Below, one piece after another: positions 43,501 to 53,399 of a DNA stretch of 64,000 nt. The notes below the pieces were generated by a model. It was not told the origin of the DNA. It saw only the letters and a program-made list of their open reading frames with translations, and searched no databases. The stretch covers positions 19,096,001 through 19,160,000 of the forward strand of contig OX637339.1 in NCBI GenBank assembly GCA_951799405.1. Reading direction: 5' to 3'. The position numbers and the translations under genes were made by a program. Each line of letters opens with the position of its first letter. The stretch's first letter is position 1. This stretch comes from Agapetus fuscipes. Lineage: Eukaryota > Arthropoda > Insecta > Trichoptera > Glossosomatidae.

Positions 43501-45829
43501 CCACCCATGCTGTAAAAATGGTTCACTTTGCCAACGAGGTATAAGTGAGGATATTTCATCAGAACAGACATCGTTTTGGTAACTATAGAAGAGGCTGAGC
43601 ATTCCTCCTTCTGTGCTCAAGGGAGCATAGGTTAGAGAATCTTTGTAGATCCATACAAAGAGTTTTTTGTGTGTTTTAGGTTGCAGCGCTTTGAGAAGAC
43701 CAACGAGATGCTGACCAACTGCAACCAGCTCAGCGCCAGCCGGCTGAAGGCGGCCAGCACGGAGTTCAAGAAGCACACGCAGCTGCTCACTGACATGAAG
43801 AAGGACCTGGACTATATCTTCAAGAAGATACGCATAATCAAGGCCAAACTCAGGTGGATGAATAGCTTCTGCTTTTCCTTCCTTTATAGATAGTTAGTTT
43901 AGTTAGTTTTGATGTCTATACATACTATTATTTGTTGATTTTTAAAATGTAATTTGTTGTGTATGCTCCTTGACTTATAGGTTGATATGCGGCTGACCAC
44001 CCATGCTGTAAAAATGGTTCACTTTGCCAATGTCACCCCTGTTACAGGGAAGGACGGCAAGAGCTGCAAGGCTTATGTTCATTTGAGATCGGGATTTTAT
44101 ATTGTAGGTCCACATGCGACACATGTTAGTGCGAAATTATACATGTCTGCTTGTGGGAATGCATTTAATATAAATCTTAAATGATGTATATCTTTGCAGC
44201 TTAGATAAGATTAGGTAGATCCTTGTACCTTCCTTCTGTGATCCAGACTGCCAGCTATCACGTCATCCTTGAAGAGCGATACATAGTATCCTATCATTAC
44301 CTTTTCTATTTCAATGTTTTTTTTATGACCGGTCCGTAGTCCAGTGGCAACACTTCGGACTCGTAAATGGAAGGTTGTGGGTTCGAATCCCAGCGAATTA
44401 CTAAAAATATACCATTTATATTTTCAAATATTCTCTTCGCTGGGTTGAAAAATTCATAAACCTTTACCAAAGACCGGTCATCAAAAAGTCCATCCAGCGT
44501 TACAGAAACTGGGTTTTGCTTGAGCATTGGCGCTTTGTAGCGACGACCGAGCTCGTAAAAAGTCTGGTCGATAGCTCAGTTGATAGAATGATTGCATTCC
44601 ATGTCGAGAGCAATGGTTCGATCCCCACCGAGGGTGTCAGAAATATTTCCCGTTTCGGTGTCTATTTCAAATCAAAAATAAATACCAGCAATGTGTACTC
44701 AGCCTTCACAATAAATGAGAATCAGCCCCCCCCCCCGGGAGCTGGGAAACCCCCACTTCAACTAAAAGTGGTTGGTGTAAGGTCGGCCCCCTTACCTGTA
44801 AAAATAAATAGGTCCCGGATTGCCACATACAAACCCTTCGGGGATAACGTAGGCAAAAAGTATATAAAATGTGTAGCTTAGTTGCATTGCGTTACAATAT
44901 TGTCGTTGCTGTCTTCAATGTCCAAGCGGGGAGTAGGGAGACCCCAACTGAGGTGGCCGGACGACATCAAGGGAACTGCAGGCAGAGGATGGCTGAACAC
45001 AGCAGCAGATAGACAAGCATGGAGAAGATTGGAGGAGGCCTGCGTCCAGGAGTAGACTGATAAAGGCTGAGGAAAAATAAGAAGTAATTTTGTATCCTAT
45101 AACTTAATTTGCAAATTTTATTTTCAGTACACAGTATCCTGATGCATTCGAGAAGGCGCAGAAGGCGTGCCCTGGACGACCCTGGCTGGAGGAAGACGAG
45201 GAGGCGGCTGCGGTGGGCGAGGATACAGAGAGAGCGCTCGGCGGGGAGCTGACCAAGTCTACGGAAACCCTGAGGGCCTCCTGCTCGCAGCAATTCACCG
45301 AGGAACACACCAAACAGTGAGGAGATCTTTGAGTTTCAATTAGAACATGAAAAATGGAAGCTAATACAATAGGTAATTGCAAACCTAATTGTACCTCTTT
45401 GTCGTAACTCATCCTTCTCATTTCTCTATCGTTTTTGTCTTGTCAATTTTGTGACGGTGTCCTCTTGAAAATGACGTTTTATTATTTCTCATAAAATATA
45501 ATTTTCACTGTGTGAATACACAAACTGTTAAAAGTTTTATACTATTCCATTTATTTAATTTGATTTTCTTATCTTTTTTCAGGTCCGACGAAACCACCGC
45601 AGAAAATTCCAACATCTCCAAAACCATAGAAACAAAGTCAAACGCAAATAATAATGACTCGAAGAGTGCATCTCAAGACGGTAAAACCGCAGCAGAAAGC
45701 GGGCAAGATGCAGCGAAGACTAAGCAAGATTCTTCCAAGGAGAAAGCGGCTTCGAGTGGCAGCAGCTCTGCGGATTCCAACAGCGGGGAATCTTGCACCA
45801 GCGGAGACAATACTTCCGATACCGGATGA
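40568..45829 (+). CDS. KXD1: KXD1-like protein (KxDL motif-containing, BORC subunit), four exons
   Basis: Spliced gene with coding exons 40568-40707, 43680-43853, 45128-45316 and 45583-45829, about 249 aa. Donors are AT|GTGAGG, AG|GTGGAT and CA|GTGAGG. Acceptors are TTTTAG|G, TTTCAG|T and TTTCAG|G. All junction phases rejoin cleanly. The joined protein reads KQM-LQRFEKTNEML across junction 1 and AKLS-TQYPDAF across junction 2, both typical of the KxDL family. The domain core MKKDLDYIFKKIR is in exon 2. The start codon has a good context (ACCATGG). KXD1 proteins belong to the BORC/BLOC-1-related complex that positions lysosomes (family knowledge). The C-terminal ~80 aa (exon 4) is a Ser/Asn/Lys/Glu-rich low-complexity tail, making the protein longer than vertebrate KXD1. 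Intron 1 (2.97 kb) holds LINE fragments, a 56-bp tandem repeat, a MITE, a SINE half and R. Intron 2 (1.27 kb) holds R, a composite SINE and an RTE fragment. Intron 3 is 266 bp. Confidence 0.9.
40911..41163. repeat. 56-bp tandem repeat in KXD1 intron 1
   Basis: Four copies (starts 40911, 40967, 41023, 41079) and a partial fifth (41135) of a unit beginning CTTGTTGTGCTAGCC. Copies 1-4 are nearly identical. It adjoins an antisense LINE fragment. Confidence 0.95.
41164..41345 (-). mobile_element. LINE C-terminal fragment
   Basis: Antisense frame reads KRKQKLMGHWIRHSTFLRNI and FEGRI, typical of RT C termini. Confidence 0.6.
41362..41637 (+). mobile_element. MITE with GGGGCTGTCCATA ends (intron copy)
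   Basis: Inverted tips GGGGCCGTCCATAAATTATG and ...ATATATGGACAGCCCC, flanked by ATA on both sides. Contains a poly-C run on each side of the centre. Confidence 0.75.
41764..42220 (+). mobile_element. LINE-E C-terminal fragment
   Basis: Reads LFFRYYHGVCSDEISSLIPP and NARLWKDLLLNPFLFKTNI, then 3' UTR. Homologous to 1826-1938 plus 2589-2765. Confidence 0.75.
42463..42600 (+). mobile_element. SINE unit 1 head
   Basis: ACTGGTCTGTAGTCTAGTGG and GGGTTCGAATCCC, then a T-run. Confidence 0.75.
42631..42815 (-). repeat. R repeat fused to LINE-A coding sequence
   Basis: R is cut at CCCTGAAACAGGG and joins directly to + strand LINE-A coding (GAAGACCGAGAAAGG, 42816-42930). Confidence 0.75.
42816..43316 (+). 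mobile_element. LINE-A and LINE-B C-terminal remnants
   Basis: 42816-42930 is LINE-A type. From ~42940 a LINE-B copy reads RWFGHVERMNDDRLTKYVY, GKGQPRKVWSDQIEEIVKEW, CRGSGHP-stop. Confidence 0.8.
43318..43535 (+). mobile_element. LINE-A end and truncated R
   Basis: LINE-A C terminus resumes (KDRKKWRLICNVGG), spacer, then R from ~43470 cut at GCCAAC. The LINE-B copy sits within this LINE-A. Confidence 0.75.
43536..43660 (-). mobile_element. LINE-E fragment just before KXD1 exon 2
   Basis: Antisense reads MLSLFYSYQNDVCSDEISSL, matching 41764ff. Confidence 0.6.
43920..44215 (+). repeat. R repeat with LINE-A spacer (KXD1 intron 2)
   Basis: Spacer TAATTTGTTGTGTATG, R 43967-44215. Confidence 0.9.
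44326..44896 (+). mobile_element. dimeric SINE, composite copy (KXD1 intron 2)
   Basis: GACCGGTCCGTAGTCCAGTGG head, second head GGTCGATAGCTCAGTTG, poly-C run, end GTAGCTTAGTTGCATTGCG. Confidence 0.9.
44905..45075 (+). mobile_element. RTE-like LINE C-terminal fragment (KXD1 intron 2)
   Basis: Reads GRPQLRWPDDIKGTAGRGWL and DRQAWRRLEEACVQE, a standard RTE C terminus. Ends 50 bp before exon 3. Confidence 0.75.
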
Positions 45830-46113
45830 TAAACAGTTTCAGCCGTTGACTTGTGATATCTGTGGACTATAAACTATTTTAACAGAAATATACACTATAT
45901 CCGTTTCAACTTACTTAATCGCAAATCGTTCTTAGTTAGAAAGAGAACAAAGATCTTCACAGTGTCATTTCGTTGTCAACAAAAAAAAACTGGGGTGAAA
46001 CTATGTAATCTTTCCAGAAAGTTGGTAACTTTGAAACTCACGCCTACGCAAATGCTTTTAGGCACGCGTTATAAATCTTTTTTTTTGGTAAATTTGTCAA
46101 TCTTTGGGTGTAA

Positions 46114-46145
46114 AATAAACGTAATGGAAAATGCAAGAAAATAAA
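46114..46145 (+). terminator. candidate polyadenylation signals of the KXD1-like gene
   Basis: Two AATAAA hexamers (46114-46119 and 46140-46145) lie about 290-315 nt after the KXD1 stop codon, before the first downstream repeat. They would give a 3' UTR of roughly 330 nt. Confidence 0.45.
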
Positions 46146-46384
46146 GAATTTCACATGTAAGAGCATGATTTTTAAATTGTTGTTTTTGACAGGACTGGGG
46201 ACAACTGTGCTCCAAAGTATGCTTCATTATAAGTAAGCAAGCTTCAACTCTTATATATTAATATAACTCAATGATTGTATTCTCTAACCTCATTTGTTGA
46301 ATTTGTCAAATAATGGAGGAGTATGCAATTTTACATGCCTAAAATAAATACAAAATCATTCTTGAATCATTCCAATATTAATAA

Positions 46385-46635
46385 TTTCCCGTTTCAATGT
46401 CTACTTTGAAAAACCCAAAATAAATACTGGCAAAGTGTACTCAGCCTTCACAAGAATGAGAACCAGCCCCCCCCCCCCCCGGGAGCTGAGAAACCCCCAC
46501 TTGAACTAAAAGTGGTTGGTGAGACCAGCTTTCTTACCTGTAAAAATAAATAGGTCCGGAATCGCCACATGCGACCCCTTCTGGGATGCTGAGGCAAAAA
46601 GTTGCACTACATGCGTGGCTTGATTGGTTGCGTCT
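46385..46635 (+). mobile_element. SINE unit 2, head missing
   Basis: TTCCCGTTTCAATGTC to GGCTTGATTGGTTGCGTC. Confidence 0.75.
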
Positions 46636-46637
46636 TA

Positions 46638-46928
46638 GGGACTGTCCATAAATTACGTCATCGATTTTGGCCGATTTTCGACCCCCACCCTTATAATCAT
46701 CCTATAGTCATTATCTAATGACCCCCCCCCCCTCCCTCTTGCTGTAATAATGGATGAGCTTAATAATTAATAATGTTATATTACTTACATAATATTTTGT
46801 ATATTTTGTAGACATTGGTATTTACAATAACGACGTCACTTTTGGTACTCGTACATCATTTGCCGTCTTCTGCAGACCAGACTCCCCCCCCCCCCTTAAT
46901 GCGAATGACGTAATATATGGACAGCCCC
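46638..46928 (+). mobile_element. MITE with GGGGCTGTCCATA ends (downstream copy)
   Basis: 291 bp, flanked by TTA on both sides (46635-46637, 46929-46931). ~90 % similar by eye to 41362-41637. Inserted at the end of the SINE. PIF/Harbinger-type target. Confidence 0.8.
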
Positions 46929-46931
46929 TTA

Positions 46932-47417
46932 TTGGCTTTGTGGTAGCTAGGCCAGTCGTGACGAACAAGCTACCTGTCCATGTGCGGATGGACCATGCTT
47001 TTTGAATTCGGATTTGGAAGTTACATTATTTGAGCTTTACCTTTTCGATTCTGAATTTATTTGCTACATATGCACCGCCAGAATGGAATACTTTTTTGAG
47101 GTTATTTTTTTACACATAAATTGATTTCCTACCTTAATTACTTGATATAACTTCAAAATTTATGAAAAAGTATATTCATTAGCTATCCAGGAACACAAAT
47201 CCCAAACTTTCAACACATGTTTTCACTTGTTGTTTTATATAAAAACAAGTAAATCACAATAATATTATTAAAAAATATATATTATACGCACATTCCGTAA
47301 CCAGATTTTATATCCATTTTTTTCACCAAACAATTTTTTACTCACTTAAATACTCGTCACTAAAGAAAAAAAATTATTAGTTATTTTACAAAAAAACAAA
47401 AAACGTAAACAGTTATA
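46932..47417. other. unassigned AT-rich stretch
   Basis: No gene or repeat recognised up to the BEL/Pao target site. Confidence 0.35.
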
Positions 47418-47422
47418 GGTAT

Positions 47423-47776
47423 TGGTCCAAATTTAATATGACCAAATTAATTAAAACAATATACCTACCAAGAATAATAATCTTTTTGTCTTTGGTACAT
47501 TTTGTTGGGTTGGTATTGCATTTCTGACAGACGCCTCAGGCGTGTAAAACCCAACATCCGTCTCTTTTCTCTTCGAGCGTCGCACTGGTAACTTGTCTTA
47601 ACCTGTTCACCTAATTTAATCACGTAATCCTTTGTAAAAACCCCTTGTAATCTTTATGGAATAAAGGACCATTAAATTGTTTAACTAACTACATCTTTCA
47701 AGTCATCTCCACACCCCACATCACCTCAAAATTAAAGTCCAAATCGAAAATACAGTCCACGAGCAAAACCCGACCA
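47423..47776 (+). repeat. BEL/Pao 5' LTR
   Basis: 354 bp, TGGTCC...GACCA (5-bp terminal inverted repeat TGGTC/GACCA). Contains AATAAA at 47660-47665. Confidence 0.95.
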
Positions 47777-47780
47777 TTTT

Positions 47781-47798
47781 TGGTCACTTCGAGCAGGA
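47781..47798 (+). other. BEL/Pao primer binding site
   Basis: TGGTCACTTCGAGCAGGA begins four bases after the 5' LTR. It is close to the complement of the animal tRNA-Tyr 3' end as remembered, with one extra base and one mismatch. The tRNA assignment is tentative. Confidence 0.5.
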
Positions 47799-47962
47799 TG
47801 AGCGACCTTGTTGCTCCATACCAGCGGATTATTCAGTGAACTAGCATCTGGAGTCATCTGCGTCCACCGAGGACCCTTTTGTGCTCACAAAAAGCAGACT
47901 TTTACGCAGCGCGACGGAGAGGAGAGCACGTGGCCCCATACAGCGGGCGCACATTCATCAGC

Positions 47963-48790
47963 GGGCCGGGCAGAGGGAACCACTCCTTCTGACGAATGCG
48001 GAGCGCTGCTTTGTACAAGCAAGCGCCCCCACATCAGTTTGTGAAGCAAACTGAGCCCCACATCGACTGCGCAAGGGCCGCATGGCCTAGTGCGAGAGTC
48101 ATCCTTCATCATCGGGCCGGGCAGAGGGAGCTTCTCCTTCTGACGAATGCGGAGCGCTGCTTTGTGCAAGCAGGCGCCCCCACATCAGCTGATTGCCATC
48201 AGCTGAGCCCACATCGACTGCGCAAGGGCCGCATGGCCTAGTGCGAGAGTCATCCTTCATCATCGGGCCGGGCAGAGGGAGCTTCTCCTTCTGACGAATG
48301 CGGAGCGCTGCTTTGTGCAAGCAGGCGCCCCCACATCAGCTGATTGCCATCAGCTGAGCCCCACATCGACTGCGCAAGGGCCGCATGGCCTAGTGCGAGA
48401 GTCATCCTTCATCATCGGGCCGGGCAGAGGGAGCTTCTCCTTCTGACGAATGCGGAGCGCTGCTTTGTGCAAGCAGGCGCCCCCACATCAGCTGATTGCC
48501 ATCAGCTGAGCCCCACATCGACTGCGCAAGGGCCGCATGGCCTAGTGCGAGAGTCATCCTTCATCATCGGGCCGGGCAGAGGGAGCTTCTCCTTCTGACG
48601 AATGCGGAGCGCTGCTTTGTGCAAGCAGGCGCCCCCACATCAGCTGATTGCCATCAGCTGAGCCCCACATCGACTGCGCAAGGGCCGCATGGCCTAGTGC
48701 GAGAGTCATCCATCATCATCCACGAGCAGGAGGAGCGTCTCCTTCTGACCAGCGGAGCGCTGCTTGGTGCAGGCAAGCGCCCCCATATCA
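47963..48790 (+). repeat. 152-bp tandem array in the BEL/Pao leader
   Basis: About five near-identical copies (starting ~47963, 48113, 48264, 48416 and 48568) plus a diverged sixth (~48720), period 151-152 bp, GC-rich unlike the flanking AT-rich DNA. Each unit runs from GGGCCGGGCAGAGGGAGC to CATCCTTCATCATC. 152 is not a multiple of 3, so the repeated frames that appear across it shift between units and are not genuine proteins. It occupies the 5' leader between PBS and gag. Confidence 0.9.
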
Positions 48791-48937
48791 GCTGACCAAA
48801 GCTGAGATCATCACACGCACGGGCCGCACGAGCTGCCAGACCCAGTACGAGTCACGGGATCACCGAGGATTCCTTCACACAGGCAGGCCAGTGTTATTTA
48901 TCTATTTATTTGTGATTAGTGTATATTGTGTTTCAAA

Positions 48938-51900
48938 ATGACGACTAGACTGTCAAATTGGACGAGGACATTGTCAGCTAGATTAGCTACCTATGAACAA
49001 TATATTTTAAAGGAAAATTTAGAAATCTCACTAGTAAAATCAAAACTATGTCAAATCAGAGAAATAATAACAAAATTTAATGAATTGTATAACCATAATG
49101 TAGATGCTTTGGCCAATGATGAGGACCTACATAGAACAATGCTACACCAGGAAGAGGTCCTGGTGAATTTAATAGCAAAGTATGAAGGGTTCTTAGAGCA
49201 ATCTGAGGCCAATAGCCTAAAAATTAATCATATAGTTAATAATGAATTCTGTAACCCCATGAACTTACCTAAATTGTCAATTCCGATCTTTGATGGAAAA
49301 TATGACAACTGGGTAACATTTAGAGATTTATTTTTGGCCTTAATAGACAATAATGCAAACATTTCAAATATAGAGAAATTCATGTATCTGAAAAATTCGT
49401 TATCTCCTCAAGTACAGTCAATCTTAGAGCAATTAGAAGTATCAGGGAAAAACTACCCCCTGGCATATAGTATTTTGGAAGCCAGATACAACAACAAGGA
49501 GATCTTAATAAAAACGCATCTAGATAACATACACAGTATTAAATTTAATGTGAGAAGATTCAATGAGATTCACAATTTCACTAACACTATTAGTAGTAAT
49601 TTAAATGCACTGAACAGCTTGGGGGTTGACACTTCGAACTGGGATGAATTACTCATCTACCAGTTTCTGAAGCAATTAGACCCACCAAGCATTAGCGATT
49701 GGAAGTCCCACAAGGACTACAAATCGGTTATTGATTTTTTGGCATTTCTAAAAAAAAAGGCATCTCATTTAGAAATGTATAATCAATACACTCTCGAGCC
49801 AACGAATAGCAGACCTGCAACCAAGAAAGCGTTGCTTACAATAGAAGGTGTCAAGTGTCCGATCTGTAAAGGACCACATTACATTCACACATGCAGTCAA
49901 TTCATACAGTTAAATGTTTCGCAAAGGCGGGATTCCGCAAAAAGTAATAGATTATGCTTCAATTGTCTTCGCATTGGGCACCAAGCATACAAATGCCGTA
50001 GCTCAAGCAAATGCAAAAAATGTCAAAGCAATCACCATACATTGTTACATACTATAGACCATAAGATTGCCTTGGCAGCATTTAGTAATTCCAATAATGT
50101 TCAAGCTATGTTAACAACTGTAAGCGTACACTTGTACGACTCAGACGGGTCGTCAAGAGCTGTACGAGCCGTTTTAGATAATGGGTCGCAGGCAAACTTC
50201 CTAACAAGGGAACTAGCTGACTCATTGAAGCTTCCTAAATCTACGTTAAAAATGCCTATTGAAGGTATTCAACAACAAACAAGTTATTCATCTGAAGCCG
50301 TTACGGCTACAATAGCTTCTCGATTATCTGGTTTTAAAACTGAATGTTCATTCCTTGTTGTAGAAACCATAACTACAAATCTTCCCCAAACCAGTTTCAG
50401 GTGTGAGGCGCCCGTACCACTGCGCGACCTGGCAGACCCACAGTTTGCCAAGGCTGGCGCAGTCTCCATGCTGCTCGGCGCAGACGTCTTTTGGAGAATC
50501 CTGCGCTGCAGCCGGACGTCGCTGTCAAGGGGAGGGCTCCGGTTCTATCCCTCACACTTGGGATGGTTGGCGACCGGTTTGGCACCAATGCAAGCTACCT
50601 TCGTATCATCGATGCTGACTGCGGCGTCTGGAGGATCCCGAAGGACGTCTGGGTCCAGCAGAGGAGCGTCAACCGGTCTTCACGGACTGGTAGAAGCTTT
50701 TTGGAAGTGTGAAACCATCGAGAATACTAAACATCAATCTTTAGAAGAAAAGGCTATGGAAGATCTATTCGTCCAAACCACAACCCGATCACCGCAGGGG
50801 AGATTCCAGACACGCATAGGTCTGAAGTCGGACCCTGGGGTATTAGGCGATTCATTAGCGCGAGCATCAAAATGTCTGATCTCTCTAGAATCCAAACTCA
50901 ACCGCAATCCTCAGCTCAAGGCGCGGTATGATGACTTTTTATCCGAATATTTAGCTTTAGGACACATGAGTCTTGTGCCCCCACATAACACTCAAATTGC
51001 TTATTATTTTCCGCATCACGCGGTAATAAAAGAACATTCCACGACTACAAAACTGAGAGTAGTATTCAATGGGAGCGCCAGAACTACCTCTGGGCTTTCG
51101 TTGAATGACATTTTAATGATAAGACCTACTGTGCAACAAGATCTATTTGACATTTTGTTACGTTTCAGAACGCCCAGGTGGGTGATGACAGCTGACGTGG
51201 AGAAAATGTATCGACAAATAGATATTCAGCCACAGGACAGACCTCTTCAAAGAATCCTATGGAGAGACAGTGTGACTCACTTGCCTTGCCAGTATCAGTT
51301 AAACACGGTTACATACGGAACCGCTTCAGCCCCCTTCCTAGCTACGAGATGCGTCATGCAACTCGCTCAAACAAATAGGGACAAGTACCCTGAAGCTTGT
51401 CAAGTTATCGAGTCAGACATGTACATGGACGACTTGATAACTGGACACGACGATATTAATCAGCTCAATTTGATTAAAACCCAAATTACTGAAATATTTA
51501 ATAGTGCATGTATGTCATTAAGAAAGTGGACAACCAATAGTTCCCTACAATTGCAAGAAAGTGTTTCATCTGTAAATTTTGCAAACCATGACACTTATAA
51601 AACTTTAGGATTAACGTGGCAACCTAGTACTGACACGTTGATATTCAATTTACACATTGAATGTAACGAAGCAAATTTAACCAAGCGATCAATTTTATCT
51701 GCGATAGCCAGAACGTTTGATCCTTTAGGGTTGCTCTCTCCCATTACTATAATTTCCAAACTCTTTATGCAACGGCTGTGGCAAGAAAGCAGTAAATGGG
51801 ATGATGAGTTATCTACTCCAACAAAAACTGAATGGTGTAATTTTGTGCATCAGTTCAACCTAGCAGCCTCCATACATGTAGCACGGCATGTATGTGGAAC

Positions 51901-52267
51901 AGATCATAAATCCTCCGTAGAACTACACGGCTTTGCGGATGCCTCTATACGAGCATTCGGAGCATGTATCTATTTAGTTACTCGCAACGAGTTGACTTCC
52001 GAAGTTAACTCTCAACTTTTTTGTGCCAAGTCAAAGGTAGCACCTTTGCAACAAATCTCCTTACCCCGGTTAGAATTGAACGCAGCTTTATTATTATCTA
52101 AATTATTTAAACGCGTTAGTGAGATCAGTAACCTGGTTATAACAAGCTCCACATTGTGGACAGATTCTAGCATAACACTTGCCTGGATTGCCAGTCAAAC
52201 TTTTAGATGGACCCCATCACGGTGGTCTATGGGAAACTACTGTAAAAAGCGCAAAGCATTTATTTAA
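48938..52267 (+). CDS. BEL/Pao Gag-Pol polyprotein, truncated in RNase H
   Basis: 1109 aa from the ATG in TTTCAAAATGACG. DUF1759-type Gag spans ~112-260 (LPKLSIPIFDGKYDNW). There are three zinc knuckles: CPICKGPHYIHTC at ~307, CFNCLRIGHQAYKC at ~340, CKKCQSNHHTLLH at ~359. The protease is VLDNGSQ (~413-419), with Asn in place of the usual Ser/Thr after the catalytic Asp. RT includes MTADVEKMYRQIDIQP and YMDD (829-832). RNase H acidic residues Asp1001, Glu1046 and Asp1076 are present. After WTDSSITLAWIASQ the reading runs into a deletion junction and stops at TAA (52265-52267) after ~20 aberrant residues. A GC-rich patch (50396-50711) interrupts AT-rich codon usage. The deletion should block integration unless integrase is supplied by a relative. 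Confidence 0.9.
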   Translation: MTTRLSNWTRTLSARLATYEQYILKENLEISLVKSKLCQIREIITKFNELYNHNVDALANDEDLHRTMLHQEEVLVNLIAKYEGFLEQSEANSLKINHIVNNEFCNPMNLPKLSIPIFDGKYDNWVTFRDLFLALIDNNANISNIEKFMYLKNSLSPQVQSILEQLEVSGKNYPLAYSILEARYNNKEILIKTHLDNIHSIKFNVRRFNEIHNFTNTISSNLNALNSLGVDTSNWDELLIYQFLKQLDPPSISDWKSHKDYKSVIDFLAFLKKKASHLEMYNQYTLEPTNSRPATKKALLTIEGVKCPICKGPHYIHTCSQFIQLNVSQRRDSAKSNRLCFNCLRIGHQAYKCRSSSKCKKCQSNHHTLLHTIDHKIALAAFSNSNNVQAMLTTVSVHLYDSDGSSRAVRAVLDNGSQANFLTRELADSLKLPKSTLKMPIEGIQQQTSYSSEAVTATIASRLSGFKTECSFLVVETITTNLPQTSFRCEAPVPLRDLADPQFAKAGAVSMLLGADVFWRILRCSRTSLSRGGLRFYPSHLGWLATGLAPMQATFVSSMLTAASGGSRRTSGSSRGASTGLHGLVEAFWKCETIENTKHQSLEEKAMEDLFVQTTTRSPQGRFQTRIGLKSDPGVLGDSLARASKCLISLESKLNRNPQLKARYDDFLSEYLALGHMSLVPPHNTQIAYYFPHHAVIKEHSTTTKLRVVFNGSARTTSGLSLNDILMIRPTVQQDLFDILLRFRTPRWVMTADVEKMYRQIDIQPQDRPLQRILWRDSVTHLPCQYQLNTVTYGTASAPFLATRCVMQLAQTNRDKYPEACQVIESDMYMDDLITGHDDINQLNLIKTQITEIFNSACMSLRKWTTNSSLQLQESVSSVNFANHDTYKTLGLTWQPSTDTLIFNLHIECNEANLTKRSILSAIARTFDPLGLLSPITIISKLFMQRLWQESSKWDDELSTPTKTEWCNFVHQFNLAASIHVARHVCGTDHKSSVELHGFADASIRAFGACIYLVTRNELTSEVNSQLFCAKSKVAPLQQISLPRLELNAALLLSKLFKRVSEISNLVITSSTLWTDSSITLAWIASQTFRWTPSRWSMGNYCKKRKAFI

Positions 52268-52772
52268 AAAGTTAGTGGGCAATCATACCCTCACTTTTGA
52301 AGAATGTTCTACTTTATTAATCCAAGTCGAAGCTTGTCTGAATTCAAGGCCGTTGACACCCTTATCAGACGATCCTAATGACTTGTTACCATTGACTCCG
52401 GGTCATTTCCTTATCGGAGGACCACTGGTCGCTCTTCCCGAACCAGATCTGAATCATATTCCAATCCATGCAGTTAATCGGTATCAACTGTTAAGTCGAC
52501 TATTCCAGACCTTCTGGAAGCGTTGGACTAATGAATATCTCAATTCTTTGCAACCTCGCAAGAAATGGACTCAGTTAACGACATCTACACTACAAATTAA
52601 TGATTTAGTTGTGCTTAGGGAGGATAATCAACCGCCCTTGAGATGGAGATTGGGAAGAGTAACAGAATTACATCCTGGTACGGATGGTATTCTGAGAGTA
52701 GTATCCATAAAAACTGACTCTGGTATTAAAAAGAGACCAATTCAAAAATTAAGTAAATTACCTATTTGGTAA
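52206..52772 (+). pseudogene. BEL/Pao integrase C-terminal remnant with DUF5641
   Basis: In a frame different from the upstream Gag-Pol. It begins at the HHGGLWE motif holding the last catalytic Glu of integrase and continues through VEACLNSRPLTPLSDDP, LTPGHFLIGGPL, WKRWTNEYL and the DUF5641 end (LRWRLGRVTELHPG). The zinc finger and the two catalytic Asp of the DDE core are missing, with roughly 400 aa lost compared with full Pao polyproteins. Confidence 0.85.
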
Positions 52773-53399
52773 TTCCTAGCAGGATAAATGATTATGTACT
52801 TACCGATAATTATTTGTCTTATGTTATCTGTAACTTCACTTTATGTTTTATGTTACTATGCAAGAACTGATCACATTAAATTATGTATTTAATTAATTAA
52901 AAGGCTGAGTAATTATAAGTACACTTTATTGAATCCATGTAAATTTGTATGTAAATGCTTACCTACAAGGGTAACTTACCATATCAACTTAATTGAAGTA
53001 TCATCTGTTGCTAACACAATTGACTACCATACATACAACAAGTAAGATTAATACTTAACTTTCAACTTCTTCAAGGTGTATAAGTCAAATAAATTATTTT
53101 CAAAGTCAGAATTCTATTTAAGTTTGTATGCACCTACCATTGTTTTGTATAATCAATGATTCTTAGATCTAAGTGTTGATTTCTACAGACAAGTACCAGT
53201 TATTGAAAAACAAAAAAGAATTATAAATTAGAGTCAATCACTGTTAACCAGTATATTATGACAACCTCAAAAATACAGTCCACGATGTAACATTATGTAA
53301 ACGAGCTATTATACATCATTGTGGAGATGATCTCTCTAGTAATATTGCCAAATATTCACCGTTATAACACGGTATTTGCCAATCTGAGGCCCGCCAGTA
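52773..53399. other. BEL/Pao 3' untranslated region
   Basis: AT-rich and noncoding. No clear polypurine tract touches the 3' LTR (GAGGCCCGCCAGTA is the nearest purine-rich stretch). At ~53265-53285 there is a short copy of the LTR's terminal sequence (AATACAGTCCACGA). Confidence 0.5.

Noticed and set aside
48926..48937. Extending the BEL/Pao frame to a start at 48926
   Set aside because: That codon is TTG. The first ATG, in good context, is at 48938.
47808..48941. Repeated frames with PHIDCARAAWPSARV-like peptide
   Set aside because: They come from the 152-bp tandem array, whose period is not a multiple of three; they restart every unit and precede the true gag start.
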